The notes under the pieces: model-generated
What the model was told of the DNA's origin: nothing
Databases searched by the model: none
What the model saw: only the letters and a program-made list of their open reading frames with translations
From: Alphaproteobacteria bacterium
GTDB lineage: Bacteria > Pseudomonadota > Alphaproteobacteria > Micavibrionales > Micavibrionaceae
NCBI GenBank assembly: GCA_018399685.1
Contig: JAGYOK010000009.1
Coordinates: 1-60,090 of the forward strand
Length of the DNA: 60,090 nt
Direction of reading: 5' to 3'
Shown: positions 9,116-18,198 of the stretch, piece after piece
How the letters are laid out: each line of letters opens with the position of its first letter
Numbering within the stretch: the stretch's first letter is position 1
Translations under genes and position numbers: made by a program

Positions 9116-10918
9116 CTAGTTATTATCGCTCGTATCATCCGAGGCCACATTATGCACGACATCTGTTAATTTTGCACCAGAGAAAAGCTCCAAAATATTT
9201 TTTACAAGGGGCATGGCGGCAAGCTCTTCCATCTCTTTTTGATGGGAGGATGCATCAATGCTTGCCAATGTCGGCGCGCCTGTAGAGTTAGACAGGATAA
9301 TAACCCATGGATGCTTTGTAATTTCACACAATTTCTTGCGCAGATTTTGTGAAAGATCGGGGGGGGCGGTATCTTCGAGGCGCAGATCTATCTTGCCGTT
9401 TGGGCTATCGCCGTAATTTTTATGCTCAATTTTTATAAGATGGGCCATGTGGTAAAGCTGTCCGGCTAAAAGCACTTCTTCGTGTTTTTCAAGAAGAGCT
9501 ATTACATCTTGCAAAGTTTTTAAATCCGGCGTTTTTTCCGGCGCGGGCACGACAGAAAGCTGCGGCGTGGCGCGGGCTGTTTCCTGCCCGTATGTGCCGG
9601 TTCTGGCTATACCGCTTGTGTCCATGGAAGGAGGGGGCGTGAAATCCTGATGATGGATATTGCCTGCATTTTTTGAGGCCGTCGTTCCGGTAGCTCCGCC
9701 AGCGCTTGTGGTGCTTCCTTCTGACGGGGCGGCGCTTTGATCTATGTCTTTTAGCTTTTTAATCAGGTCTGATGGATCAGGCAGGTTCGCGGCATAGGCC
9801 AGACGAATGATAACCATCTCGGCGGCGTTTTGCTCATTAGGTGAGGCGGCGACTTCTTCAAGCCCTTTGAGCAGGATTTGCCATGCTTTGCTTAAAGAGG
9901 GCATGGATATCTTTCTTGCCATTTCGCGGGCGCGGGCAAGCTGATCGCCTGAGAGCGTCAGGTTTATATTTTCTAAATCCGGTACGGCGCGTAACTTGGT
10001 TAATAAATGTGTCAGGCCAAGCAGATCTTGTATGACAACAAGCGGAGCGCCGCCGTTTTTATAGATCATGTCCATGATGCCAAGGGCGGCGGGGGTATCC
10101 CCTTCCAGAGCTTTTTCAAGCAGGTCAAGGTTCTGTGCGCGGTCAGAAAGCCCCAGCATGTCTTGTACAAGCGTGGCTGTGATGCTCTTATCTGAGAGTG
10201 CCATGGCCTGATCGAGCAGGCTTAGGCCATCACGGACAGAGCCATCGGCGGCGCGGGCGATCATGGCCAGCGCTTCGTTTTCGATCTTAAAGCCCTCGGA
10301 ATCACAGATTGATTTGAAGTGCGGGATGAGCAAATCTGCCCCTACGCGCTGTAGGTCAAATCGCTGGCAACGCGAGAGAACAGTGATCGGAACTTTGCGT
10401 ATTTCGGTTGTGGCAAAAATGAATTTTACGTGTTCGGGAGGCTCCTCCAGAGTTTTTAAAAGCGCATTAAATGCGTTTTTGGAGAGCATGTGCACTTCGT
10501 CGATCACGTATATTTTGTAGCGCGCTTCGGTCGGGGCATAGCGTACACCATCAAGGATTTCACGGATATCATCTACGCCGGTGCGGCTTGCGGCATCCAT
10601 CTCGATTACGTCGGGATGGCGGTCTTCGGAGATAGCCTGGCATAGCGGGCAATCGGAGGTGTCTTTGGTTGTCGGGCCGCTGGTTCCGTCCGCGCCTTTA
10701 TAGTTTAAGGCTTTGGCGATGATACGTGCGGTCGTGGTTTTCCCGACTCCCCGAACGCCGGTCAGCATAAAGGCGTGCGCGACACGGCCTGATTTGATAG
10801 CATTTTTCAAGGTGCGTACAAGCGCATCTTGTCCTATAAGACCATCAAAATCCAGAGGGCGGTATTTTCGCGCAAGAACGCGGTACTCTTTAATTTTTTC
10901 AGTTACTTTATCAGCCAT
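9116..10918 (-). CDS. dnaX: DNA polymerase III subunits gamma and tau
   Basis: DnaX is the clamp-loader ATPase of the replicative polymerase. The 600-residue protein starts YRVLARKYRPLDFDGLIGQDALV and has Walker A GVRGVGKTTTAR, Walker B IYVIDEVHMLS, and the sensor 1 region IFATTEIRKVPITVLSRCQRFD. A Pro/Ser/Thr-rich linker (about residues 400-460) leads to the tau C-terminal domain. The zinc-binding loop between Walker A and B shows only one CPLC pair, where most family members have four cysteines, so zinc binding may be weakened. The SRP RNA gene lies upstream on the same strand, but the unrelated gene at 11090 separates them on the other strand. Confidence 0.95.
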   Translation of the reverse strand: MADKVTEKIKEYRVLARKYRPLDFDGLIGQDALVRTLKNAIKSGRVAHAFMLTGVRGVGKTTTARIIAKALNYKGADGTSGPTTKDTSDCPLCQAISEDRHPDVIEMDAASRTGVDDIREILDGVRYAPTEARYKIYVIDEVHMLSKNAFNALLKTLEEPPEHVKFIFATTEIRKVPITVLSRCQRFDLQRVGADLLIPHFKSICDSEGFKIENEALAMIARAADGSVRDGLSLLDQAMALSDKSITATLVQDMLGLSDRAQNLDLLEKALEGDTPAALGIMDMIYKNGGAPLVVIQDLLGLTHLLTKLRAVPDLENINLTLSGDQLARAREMARKISMPSLSKAWQILLKGLEEVAASPNEQNAAEMVIIRLAYAANLPDPSDLIKKLKDIDQSAAPSEGSTTSAGGATGTTASKNAGNIHHQDFTPPPSMDTSGIARTGTYGQETARATPQLSVVPAPEKTPDLKTLQDVIALLEKHEEVLLAGQLYHMAHLIKIEHKNYGDSPNGKIDLRLEDTAPPDLSQNLRKKLCEITKHPWVIILSNSTGAPTLASIDASSHQKEMEELAAMPLVKNILELFSGAKLTDVVHNVASDDTSDNN

Positions 10919-11089
10919 GATTAATGTTTAGGGCGATTCCCCGTACTCTGCAAGATGGAGGAGCAGAGAATCTTGTATTTGCCCCAAGGCAAATGTCTTA
11001 TGAAAAATTAGACAAAAGAGAGGTAGTTGCATATAATTCCAGCAGCAAATAAATAAAAAGACACAGATCATAAATAAGCCGGGATATAA

Positions 11090-12166
11090 ATGGAACATAA
11101 TAAGGCCAGATATCAATTAGAAGCAGACATAACGAATGCGGCGGTGGCTCCTTTAAGGCGGGGCTTTCGTATGGATCTGCATGAGCTTTTGGGTACTTTA
11201 TATAAAAGTGCCGGGGAGGGGGGCGCGGATGCCAGCCATGTTTTGTTTATGAATGTGCACCATGCACATGATAAGGAATATTACGCCAAGCTGAGCGAAA
11301 ATGATGTGCTAAAGACCTTGGTTGAAAACGCGGTGACGGATGTATTTTTGGAGCTTCCGCGAAACAGACAGGGCATTGTTGATGAATTCAACGCTTTGGC
11401 AGGGGCGGGAGATAAAAAGCATGCATATGAAAGGTTTGTAGAGGATTTCAGAACGAACAGAACCGAAACACCATATGACGATATTATAAAACCAGGATAC
11501 AAAAAGGGGCAGGAAACAGAAGACGCACGCCATTATATTCGCGAGGTCGTGGCGCCACTTATAGAACGGGTTAAGCGCTATGGAATGGAAGCACATTTAA
11601 CTGATGATAGTCGCGGTTCCCAAGAATACTGGAAGTATAAAAGTGTTTGCGACAAGACAAGCGGGGCGGAGTGTATTCAGGCTAAAGGTGATTATCTGAA
11701 CGCGAGGCTTGATGATGCAGCTCTGGCAGCTTTTGTTGATATGAAGACAAAAGGGGGTAAAGCCTTTATTTCCGGAGGTGCTCTGCACGGGGCGCGACCT
11801 GATGATCTGGATGAATATTTGTCAAAGGGTGAAGATCGGCGGGTTTTCAGGATTGATAGTGCGCCTAACTTTGAAATATATGCTCAAAAATACGGGCTTG
11901 GGATACTTAATCAGGCTCGATCCTGCGCAGAAGGATTTGGCGATGATCCGCCTGATCTTGTTTTTCTGATAAAAGATAATATGTTCCTAACTACTAGCAA
12001 CACGCCCCAATATGTTTTAGATGCTATTGAGAAAACCGGAACTGAGTTTATGCCGATTGATAAAATGCTGAGTAAAAATATTGCAAAGGAAGAGGGGCAG
12101 GAATACAAAGCTCAGGAAAATCAGGAGATTGCCGGTATCAGCCCGCCAGTCAGAGGGTTTTCCTGA
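11090..12166 (+). CDS. Hypothetical protein, possible Tiki/ChaN-type fold
   Basis: The soluble protein has 358 residues, no signal peptide and no clear family. It has an early strand followed by a histidine pair (VLFMNVHHAHDKEYY), then a strand ending in an acidic residue (DVFLELPRN), and late in the chain a strand followed by Gly and His (AFISGGALHGARPDDLDEYL). This spacing of short strands with H, E and H recalls the Tiki / ChaN / erythromycin-esterase-like fold, which includes haem-binding proteins and metalloproteases. The resemblance is weak and is offered as a lead only. The gene is inserted between dnaX and the SRP RNA gene on the opposite strand. It has only a weak ribosome site (CGGGATA). 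Confidence 0.6.
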   Translation: MEHNKARYQLEADITNAAVAPLRRGFRMDLHELLGTLYKSAGEGGADASHVLFMNVHHAHDKEYYAKLSENDVLKTLVENAVTDVFLELPRNRQGIVDEFNALAGAGDKKHAYERFVEDFRTNRTETPYDDIIKPGYKKGQETEDARHYIREVVAPLIERVKRYGMEAHLTDDSRGSQEYWKYKSVCDKTSGAECIQAKGDYLNARLDDAALAAFVDMKTKGGKAFISGGALHGARPDDLDEYLSKGEDRRVFRIDSAPNFEIYAQKYGLGILNQARSCAEGFGDDPPDLVFLIKDNMFLTTSNTPQYVLDAIEKTGTEFMPIDKMLSKNIAKEEGQEYKAQENQEIAGISPPVRGFS

Positions 12167-12194
12167 CGGGGGATGGTCTTTCATAAATGAATGA

Positions 12195-12300
12195 AGAAGT
12201 GGAAAGCCGGATACGACCCAAAAAATTCGTTGGTGGCTGCTTCCTTTCGGACCTGACCGGGCTACAATCGATATTCTGCCCGCACCGACTTTCCAAGAGC
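12195..12300 (-). ncRNA. ffs: Signal recognition particle RNA, small 4.5S type
   Basis: On the minus strand the near-universal SRP domain IV core GGTCAGGTCCGGAAGGAAGC is read at about 12238-12257. The flanks pair into the long 4.5S hairpin: GGAAAG (12289-12294 read on the minus strand) with CTTTCC (12201-12206), followed by further pairs of TCGG with CCGG. The total is near 100 nt, like other short bacterial SRP RNAs. It binds Ffh and directs membrane proteins to FtsY. The ends are estimated from the closing stem and may be off by several bases. Confidence 0.93.
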
Positions 12301-12498
12301 TTTTATAGTGATGAATGCTTCGGATTTCAAGAAATTTATAAGCTTGGTATGTTTTGATCATTTAATGACCCCAGATAAATTAAAGCCTTTATTATGGTGG
12401 CCATAAATGATTATGATATACCGGATGTTTATTATGAAGATTAAAAGAAAGCGTTGATTTTTTGATCTTATGGGTCGGAAAAATAAAAAGGAACGTAA

Positions 12499-13767
12499 AT
12501 GGTAGATGGAAGTAATAATACGAAGACAGGACAGGCGACGATGTCAAACGCTATGGCAGCATTCAGCAGCCAGTTGAATCATCTGGTGCAGTCCATTGAT
12601 GTTTTGTATATCAAAAATAATGCCGGGGGACGCAGGATATTCAGGGATAAATGGCCAGAGGTCGCTGAATATTTGTTTGGCATTGAGTTGACAAAATTTG
12701 ATACAGAAGGCGTGAATAGTGATGAAGATCGGCGCCGCCGGAGTGAGCTTGAGGATGAGGCCGATATGCGCCGCATTGACCTTAAGAAAACCATGAGTGA
12801 ATTTATTGACAAAAGCGTTGATGCAGGTTCTTTGCAATTCGAATATGTAGGCAGTGTTATAGATAAATATGGCGCTTCATTATCTAAATTTTTGTACGAA
12901 GAAGGTATTATTGAGCGCGTGCGTCCGGGCGCTTTGGAGAAGGCTAGTGCAGCGCGTGAAGCGGCTCAGGCGCAGGCTGATACTTTTGTGCAAGAGCAGA
13001 GTCCTTCGCAAGATGTTCCGGTTGAACAAAAACAGGACATTACAGGAACGCAGAAAATTGCTGAACAGGGATTAAACGAAGAGCGACTGCAGCAAAATGA
13101 ATTGGCGGGCGCTTCTGAAGAACTGGTGCAGCAATCGCTGAATCCTCAGATTGAGTCTATTGAAACGGACAAGGCTCTGCCACAGGAAAAGGATAAAGAG
13201 GAAGAAAGCGCCAGACTATCTGTCGAAGAGGTGGAGTTGTTAAGCAACAAGCTGGATGAACAGCAGGCTGTGCAAGAACCATTTTTTGAAGAAAGCGGAG
13301 ATGATTTACCGGCTTCGGAAGAGGATCCGTTTGAGCATGTGAAGCCGATTGAAACATCAGCACCAGACGAATATGCAGTTATTGAGCAGCAGCAAATGCA
13401 GGCCGCTGAAGAAGTGCGGGAACTGCTTGAGGATGAGGAGCAAATCCTTGTTGCGCCGGAGTTGCTGAATTTGCAGGAGGCTATGGCTGCGCAGAACATT
13501 CCGGCATTAGAGGATCTTTTGGAGCAAGGAATTTTGCTGGAAGAGCAATTACCACAGCATATGCGCTCTGAGCAAAAAGGGAAGCATGTTTCAGAAAGTG
13601 CTGCAACCGAGCGGCTGGCAGGGGATCAGGAAAGCGAAAAGAAAGAAGGGGCTTCAATTCTTTCGTTGGAAGAAGAGGTGTTGCGCGAAGATTTATCGCA
13701 AGCCCTTAAGGGACTTCCGAAGGATGAACGCTCTGCAACAAAAGTTACACCAGACCGTGAAGTGTAA
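12499..13767 (+). CDS. Highly acidic, low-complexity hypothetical protein
   Basis: The 422-residue protein has a short ordered N-terminal part (about residues 15-130), with helices such as NAMAAFSSQLNHLVQSIDVL and a charged segment rich in Arg and Asp. A long Glu/Gln-rich tail follows (for example QQMQAAEEVRELLEDEEQIL), predicted to be disordered or coiled coil. It has no signal peptide or membrane segment. The ribosome site AAGGAACG stands before the ATG. It is followed after about 100 bases by a polytopic membrane protein gene on the same strand. A scaffold or secreted-effector role is imaginable, but nothing in the sequence proves one. Confidence 0.7.
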   Translation: MVDGSNNTKTGQATMSNAMAAFSSQLNHLVQSIDVLYIKNNAGGRRIFRDKWPEVAEYLFGIELTKFDTEGVNSDEDRRRRSELEDEADMRRIDLKKTMSEFIDKSVDAGSLQFEYVGSVIDKYGASLSKFLYEEGIIERVRPGALEKASAAREAAQAQADTFVQEQSPSQDVPVEQKQDITGTQKIAEQGLNEERLQQNELAGASEELVQQSLNPQIESIETDKALPQEKDKEEESARLSVEEVELLSNKLDEQQAVQEPFFEESGDDLPASEEDPFEHVKPIETSAPDEYAVIEQQQMQAAEEVRELLEDEEQILVAPELLNLQEAMAAQNIPALEDLLEQGILLEEQLPQHMRSEQKGKHVSESAATERLAGDQESEKKEGASILSLEEEVLREDLSQALKGLPKDERSATKVTPDREV

Positions 13768-13864
13768 AAAAGATATTACATAAAACTACATTAAGACACA
13801 TGATGGTTTTTGTGAGGGGCTCTTAATTTTTGTAGAGAGCAAACATCAAGGTATTAAAGCAAAT

Positions 13865-14719
13865 ATGGCAAGTTTTGATTTTATAGAGGCATCTACCAAA
13901 GGATACGAATTTTCGTGGAACCAGCGCTCTTATTTGCTGCGAGCGGCGCTCCCGATTATTCTTGTGAAACTTGTTTGTATGCTGGCTGTGCGCTTTATGC
14001 AAATTGAAGAACAAAGCCTTATCGGCGGGCTGGTTTTTATTCCTGCGCATATTATTGAAGCTTTGTTTGTAATTAGTGTTGTGCGCTTTATTGCTTTTCG
14101 TGAACCATTATTTGATTTCAGGCGTGTGCTGGGGCGCGGGGATCAGCAGGGTATTTCGCAAGAAAAAGAAAACACACAAAAAGCATTAGGGAAGTTACTT
14201 TCAGATGCGGCTTCTTCTGCGGGCGTGCGGATCTTCAAAGCCGCAGTAGCAATGTATTTGCTTATCAAAACGGTAAAGCTTGTTTTGGTGGGTGTTATGT
14301 TTGAATACAGTAAAACATTAGACCTCGCGGCACAGCCTGCTCAGCCGGAACAAAATTTTGCCAGTATGCTTATAATAATGGCGATGACGATTTTAATCTT
14401 GTGGTCTTTGCGCTTGTTTTGGCTTTATATACCGGTGGCTCTTGGGCATTCTGTGCGCGGATTTATGGCGCGCATTCAGGGAATGATGATCTCACTTGGC
14501 CTTTTCGCCACGTTGTTTGTGTGTACTTTGCCGCTCGAGATACTGGTTTATGCAGTGTTCATAACAGCAAATTTTATCCTCGTGCCGGAGAGCGCGTTGC
14601 AACTTCTGGTACATGATATTATCGGTGCATCGGGGAGAACCATGATTTTGGTTGTGCAGGTGGCAGCTATAACATATGGGTTTGTCGAGGTCTTAACGCC
14701 GCACAAAAAGAAAAAATAA
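13865..14719 (+). CDS. Polytopic membrane protein of unknown function
   Basis: The protein of 284 residues has about six hydrophobic segments, for example AALPIILVKLVCMLAVRFM, the stretch starting IGGLVFIPAHIIEALFVISV, and FKAAVAMYLLIKTVKLVLVG. Later segments begin at LIIMAMTILILW, GLFATLFVCTLPLEIL and MILVVQVAAITYGF. The C-terminus is lysine-rich (PHKKKK), suggesting a cytoplasmic end. No transporter or enzyme motif is recognised. It lies between the acidic-protein gene and a ferredoxin gene on the same strand; the ferredoxin start is 32 bases downstream, so they may form one transcript. Confidence 0.75.
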   Translation: MASFDFIEASTKGYEFSWNQRSYLLRAALPIILVKLVCMLAVRFMQIEEQSLIGGLVFIPAHIIEALFVISVVRFIAFREPLFDFRRVLGRGDQQGISQEKENTQKALGKLLSDAASSAGVRIFKAAVAMYLLIKTVKLVLVGVMFEYSKTLDLAAQPAQPEQNFASMLIIMAMTILILWSLRLFWLYIPVALGHSVRGFMARIQGMMISLGLFATLFVCTLPLEILVYAVFITANFILVPESALQLLVHDIIGASGRTMILVVQVAAITYGFVEVLTPHKKKK

Positions 14720-14751
14720 ACAGCGCTTTATTTATAAGGTTGGAAGAAAAA

Positions 14752-15066
14752 ATGAAAATATATGTAACAGATTTAGAAGGAATAGAGCACGAATTAGAGG
14801 CGGTTGAAGGCTGGCGGGTGATGGAAATAATCCGTGATTATGGTCTGCCTATCAAAGCCGAGTGCGGAGGGGCTTGCTCTTGCGCCACCTGCCACGTTTA
14901 TGTGGAAGAAGAGTGGCTGGATAAAATCCCTGCAATGAAGGATGAGGAAGAGGAGATGCTCGACTCTGCATTCGATGTGCAGGAGAACTCGCGCCTTTCC
15001 TGCCAGATTATCCTTGATGAAAGTCTGGATGGGCTGCGCGTGACTTTGGCCAAGGGGCCGAATTAG
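14752..15066 (+). CDS. 2Fe-2S ferredoxin, adrenodoxin type
   Basis: The 104-residue protein carries the adrenodoxin/putidaredoxin cluster motif CGGACSCATC (C-x5-C-x2-C) and a fourth cysteine in SRLSCQI. The flanking sequence HVYVEEEWLDKIPAM...EEEMLD is typical of the alphaproteobacterial ferredoxins that serve iron-sulfur cluster assembly or P450-type reactions. The ATG at 14752 is favoured over an upstream TTG because GGAAG is placed properly for it and MKIYVTDLEG is the usual N-terminus. No reductase or isc genes are next to it. Confidence 0.92.
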   Translation: MKIYVTDLEGIEHELEAVEGWRVMEIIRDYGLPIKAECGGACSCATCHVYVEEEWLDKIPAMKDEEEEMLDSAFDVQENSRLSCQIILDESLDGLRVTLAKGPN

Positions 15067-15234
15067 TATTTTCATTTTACAGAACTACGAAAAGTTGATG
15101 CATAGTTGCAAGGAATTGTGTTATATGAAGGCCATGCATTTAGATTAATTTGACATAATCACCAGTTTCGGCTTATTATCTGCGTTGTTCGGTTTTAAGA
15201 ACTTCGTTTGGAATAATAATAAAGGCATAAAATA

Positions 15235-15633
15235 ATGAGAAAAATTGCAGTAGACCGGGATTCATATCATATTGCGTGGGATCATGCGTCAAAAGTGGAT
15301 ACCCGCAAATATTCTGTTTTGCCCGAAGTGAAAGCAGTTCTGGATAAAGCTTTATGGACGCCTGCAGACTTGGCTAGAGAAGTTGCTGGATTGGCTAAAA
15401 GAGCCGAAGAAGAAAATTTGTACAATAAGTGGGGAATTGACAGTGATGTTAAAACAAGCCCGCGCACAGTTAACAGGGTTATTACAGGGCAGGTCTCACC
15501 TTTTCATGAAGATAGTCAGCCAAAGTCTATAACCAAGCTTGTTGCTCAGGCATTAATCAGAGATGTTGAAACATTGTTTGGAAAACCTCCGATGATTGAA
15601 GATTCTTATAATCTGGAACTTGCTTGCGAATAG
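15235..15633 (+). CDS. Small hypothetical protein with HTH-like C-terminal half
   Basis: The 132-residue soluble protein has a segment WTPADLAREVAGLAKRAEEE followed by SPRTVNRVITGQVSPF and SITKLVAQALIRDVETLFG. The spacing resembles a Cro/C1-type helix-turn-helix (LSxRTVxRxExG...TLxKLAxAL) with an insertion. It may be a DNA-binding protein, but the match is loose. It is preceded by a 168-base gap and followed by the groES promoter region. No partner gene is evident. Confidence 0.6.
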   Translation: MRKIAVDRDSYHIAWDHASKVDTRKYSVLPEVKAVLDKALWTPADLAREVAGLAKRAEEENLYNKWGIDSDVKTSPRTVNRVITGQVSPFHEDSQPKSITKLVAQALIRDVETLFGKPPMIEDSYNLELACE

Positions 15634-15676
15634 CTATATAGATATCGTTATCCACGGCTTTTCATTAAAAATTATC

Positions 15677-15705
15677 CTTGAATTATTTTGCTAGTAACGC
15701 TATGA
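15677..15705 (+). promoter_or_regulatory. Candidate heat-shock (RpoH-type) promoter of groESL
   Basis: CTTGAA (15677-15682) is followed after 17 bases by CTATGA (15700-15705). This fits the general alphaproteobacterial RpoH pattern of a CTTGAA-like -35 and a CTAT-like -10. It lies 116 bases before groES. No CIRCE inverted repeat (TTAGCACTC-N9-GAGTGCTAA) was found, so control by RpoH rather than HrcA is the likelier mode. Confidence 0.45.
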
Positions 15706-15820
15706 CTCTCTTTGCGCTGGGTTGATCCCAAATAAGCGCATGGGAGGGGTTTTCCGATCCTTGCTTGAAAAGAAGACGGAAAACCTGCTTGTTAAACCAT
15801 TAAACAAAAGGAGATGCGAA

Positions 15821-16108
15821 ATGAAATTTCGTCCTTTACACGATCGCGTTCTCGTTCGCCGCGCGGAAGCAGAAACAAAAACTAAAGGCGGCATTATTAT
15901 TCCCGGTACAGCAGAAGAAAAACCATCCGAAGGCGAGATCGTCGCTGTAGGCGCTGGCTACGTTAATGAAGACGGCAAAGTCCGCGCTCTTGACGTTAAA
16001 GCTGGAGATCGAGTGATGTTCTCTAAATGGGCTGGTACGGAAGTCACCATTGATGGTGAAGAGCTGATGATTATGAAAGAGTCCGATATCGTCGGCATCA
16101 TCGGCTAA
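15821..16108 (+). CDS. groES: Co-chaperonin GroES
   Basis: The 95-residue protein forms the heptameric lid of the GroEL chamber. It begins [21 protein letters not shown] and has the mobile-loop sequence [18 protein letters not shown], the roof segment [15 protein letters not shown] and the end DIVGIIG, all normal. The start at 15821 is set by AAAAGGAG 7-8 bases upstream and by homology; in-frame sequence further upstream is not coding. groEL follows after 57 bases. Confidence 0.98.
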   Translation: MKFRPLHDRVLVRRAEAETKTKGGIIIPGTAEEKPSEGEIVAVGAGYVNEDGKVRALDVKAGDRVMFSKWAGTEVTIDGEELMIMKESDIVGIIG

Positions 16109-16165
16109 TATAGCTTTCCGCATTATAAATAAACGCGAAATTAAAAAATTATTAGGAGAAAAATT

Positions 16166-17815
16166 ATGAGTGCTAAAGAAGTAATTTTCGAAGACAAAGC
16201 ACGTAACGAGCTGCTTAAAGGCGTTGATATCATAGCCAATGCAGTGAAAGTGACTTTAGGTCCAAAGGGGCGTAACGTTGTGATTGAAAAATCATTTGGG
16301 GCGCCACGCACTACAAAAGACGGCGTGACTGTTGCCAAAGAAATCGAGCTTAAAGACAAGCGTCAAAATATCGGTGCGCAGTTGATCCGTGAAGTGGCTT
16401 CTAAAGCCAACGATCATTCGGGCGACGGCACAACAACCGCGACCGTTCTTGCTCAAGCGATCGTTCGTGAAGGCGTGAAGGCCGTTTCTTCTGGACGCAA
16501 TCCGATGGATCTTAAACGCGGCATTGACAAAGCCGTTGTGGCTGTCGTTGCGGACATTGCCAAGCGTGCAAAAAACGTGAAAAGCAATGAAGAGATCAAG
16601 CAAATCGGCACAATCTCTGCTAATGGCGAAGCTGAAATCGGTGAAATGATTGCCGAGGCGATGGATAAAGTCGGCAATGAAGGCGTTATCACGGTTGAAG
16701 AAGCAAAGGCTCTTGGCAACGAACTTGAAATCGTTGAAGGTATGCAGTTTGAACGTGGTTACCTATCTCCATACTTCATTACAAACGCAGACAAAATGAT
16801 TTGTGAGCTTGAAGATCCATACATTCTTCTTTTTGAAGGCAAGCTTGGAAACCTGCAATCTATGCTGCCAATTCTTGAGGCTGTTGTTCAGTCTTCCCGC
16901 CCGCTGTTGATTGTTGCAGAAGATGTTGAAGGCGAAGCTTTGGCGACACTGGTTGTTAATAAACTTCGCGGCGGTCTGAAAATTGCTGCGGTTAAAGCTC
17001 CGGGCTTTGGCGATCGTCGTAAAGCGATGCTACAAGACATGGCAATCGTAACCGGCGGTCAGGTTGTTAGCGAAGAGCTTGGTATCAAGCTTGAAAATGT
17101 TACACTTGATATGCTTGGTAATGCGAAGAAAATTGCTATTACGAAAGATGACACAACAATAGTTGATGGCGCCGGTGAAAAAGCGGACATTGACGCACGT
17201 TGTAGCCAGCTTCGCAAGCAAATTGAGGACACGACCAGCGATTACGACAAAGAAAAACTGCAAGAGCGTTTGGCCAAACTTTCCGGCGGTGTTGCTGTCC
17301 TTCGTGTCGGCGGTATCACAGAAGTTGAAGTGAAAGAGCGCAAAGACCGCGTTGATGACGCGCTTCATGCTACTCGCGCGGCTGTTGAAGAAGGTATCGT
17401 TGCCGGTGGCGGCGTTGCTCTTTTATATGCCGGAGCGGCTCTTGACAAGCTTGATGTTGATAACGAAGACCAGAAAGTTGGTATTGAAATTATCCGCCGC
17501 GCCTTGCAAACTCCTATACGTCAGATTTGTGCAAATTCTGGTGAAGAAGGCTCGGTTATTGTTGGCAAGCTTTTGGAGCAAAAAGATCATAATTATGGTT
17601 TTGACGCACAAAAAGGTGAGTATGCCGATCTTGTAAAGGCTGGTATTATCGACCCTGCAAAGGTTGTGCGTACAGCTTTGCAAGATGCAGCAAGCGTTGC
17701 TGGCCTTTTGATTACAACCGAAGCCGTGATTACCGAAGTTCCGTCTGATGATAAAGTTGATCCGGCTGCTGCTATGGGCGGCATGGGTGGAATGGGCGGC
17801 ATGGGCGGCTTTTAA
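16166..17815 (+). CDS. groEL: Chaperonin GroEL
   Basis: This is a 549-residue 60-kDa chaperonin, one ring subunit of the ATP-driven folding chamber. Seen are the nucleotide-binding [19 protein letters not shown] and [16 protein letters not shown], the [16 protein letters not shown] segment, and the C-terminal [12 protein letters not shown] tail. The length is normal. AGGAG lies upstream of the ATG. It shares the groES transcript, which is ended by the strong hairpin at 17841-17885. Confidence 0.98.
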   Translation: MSAKEVIFEDKARNELLKGVDIIANAVKVTLGPKGRNVVIEKSFGAPRTTKDGVTVAKEIELKDKRQNIGAQLIREVASKANDHSGDGTTTATVLAQAIVREGVKAVSSGRNPMDLKRGIDKAVVAVVADIAKRAKNVKSNEEIKQIGTISANGEAEIGEMIAEAMDKVGNEGVITVEEAKALGNELEIVEGMQFERGYLSPYFITNADKMICELEDPYILLFEGKLGNLQSMLPILEAVVQSSRPLLIVAEDVEGEALATLVVNKLRGGLKIAAVKAPGFGDRRKAMLQDMAIVTGGQVVSEELGIKLENVTLDMLGNAKKIAITKDDTTIVDGAGEKADIDARCSQLRKQIEDTTSDYDKEKLQERLAKLSGGVAVLRVGGITEVEVKERKDRVDDALHATRAAVEEGIVAGGGVALLYAGAALDKLDVDNEDQKVGIEIIRRALQTPIRQICANSGEEGSVIVGKLLEQKDHNYGFDAQKGEYADLVKAGIIDPAKVVRTALQDAASVAGLLITTEAVITEVPSDDKVDPAAAMGGMGGMGGMGGF

Positions 17816-17840
17816 GCTTCCGATACTAGCTCACTAATGA

Positions 17841-17885
17841 ACAATAAACCCCCGTGTCAAGCGATGCGGGGGTTTATTGTTTTTA
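17841..17885 (+). terminator. Rho-independent terminator of groESL
   Basis: ACAATAAACCCCCG (17841-17854) pairs perfectly with CGGGGGTTTATTGT (17867-17880) around a 12-base loop and is followed by TTTT. The symmetric A and T flanks mean it could also act on the convergent SemiSWEET gene, which ends at 17893. Confidence 0.9.
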
Positions 17886-17892
17886 CTCTATT

Positions 17893-18186
17893 TTAAGGGA
17901 CGCTTATGTTTTTAGGTGGTCTGTTGTTAGTCCATACAAAGAGTTTTAAGATAATAAGCGTCGTACCGAAGAATAAAGCAATAACGTTCCAAAGAATAAC
18001 AGAGAGTAAGTTTAGCGCTATGCCATAGACCAGCCATAAAAAGTATGATCCATTAAGCATAAAAAGAGTAACTCCAGAAAGGTCTTCACCTTTTTTTGAG
18101 TAAATAATTTTTAAAGTTTGAGGTAGGGTGCTAAAAGCAGTTAAGAATCCTGCGAACAGCCCAAGAATTTCCGGATTATCTATCAT
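17893..18186 (-). CDS. SemiSWEET-type (PQ-loop) sugar transporter
   Basis: The 97-residue protein has three hydrophobic helices and the PQ-loop signature FSTLPQTLKIIYSKKGEDLS, followed by LFMLNGSYFLWLVYGI. This is the size and layout of bacterial SemiSWEETs, which dimerise to form a sugar uniporter. The ribosome site AGGAACA precedes the ATG. The gene starts 12 bases after the methyltransferase-like gene on the same strand, so it is probably the last gene of a three-gene operon. Whether it moves sugars or another small solute linked to the methyltransferase is open. Confidence 0.85.
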   Translation of the reverse strand: MIDNPEILGLFAGFLTAFSTLPQTLKIIYSKKGEDLSGVTLFMLNGSYFLWLVYGIALNLLSVILWNVIALFFGTTLIILKLFVWTNNRPPKNISVP

Positions 18187-18198
18187 TGTTCCTATTTA

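Noticed and set aside
12311-12406. Short frame starting MNASDFKKFISLVCFDHL next to the SRP RNA gene
   Set aside because: It lies in the probable SRP RNA promoter region and has no ribosome site.
15640-15820. CIRCE operator before groES
   Set aside because: Searched for TTAGCACTC-N9-GAGTGCTAA; no such inverted repeat is present.
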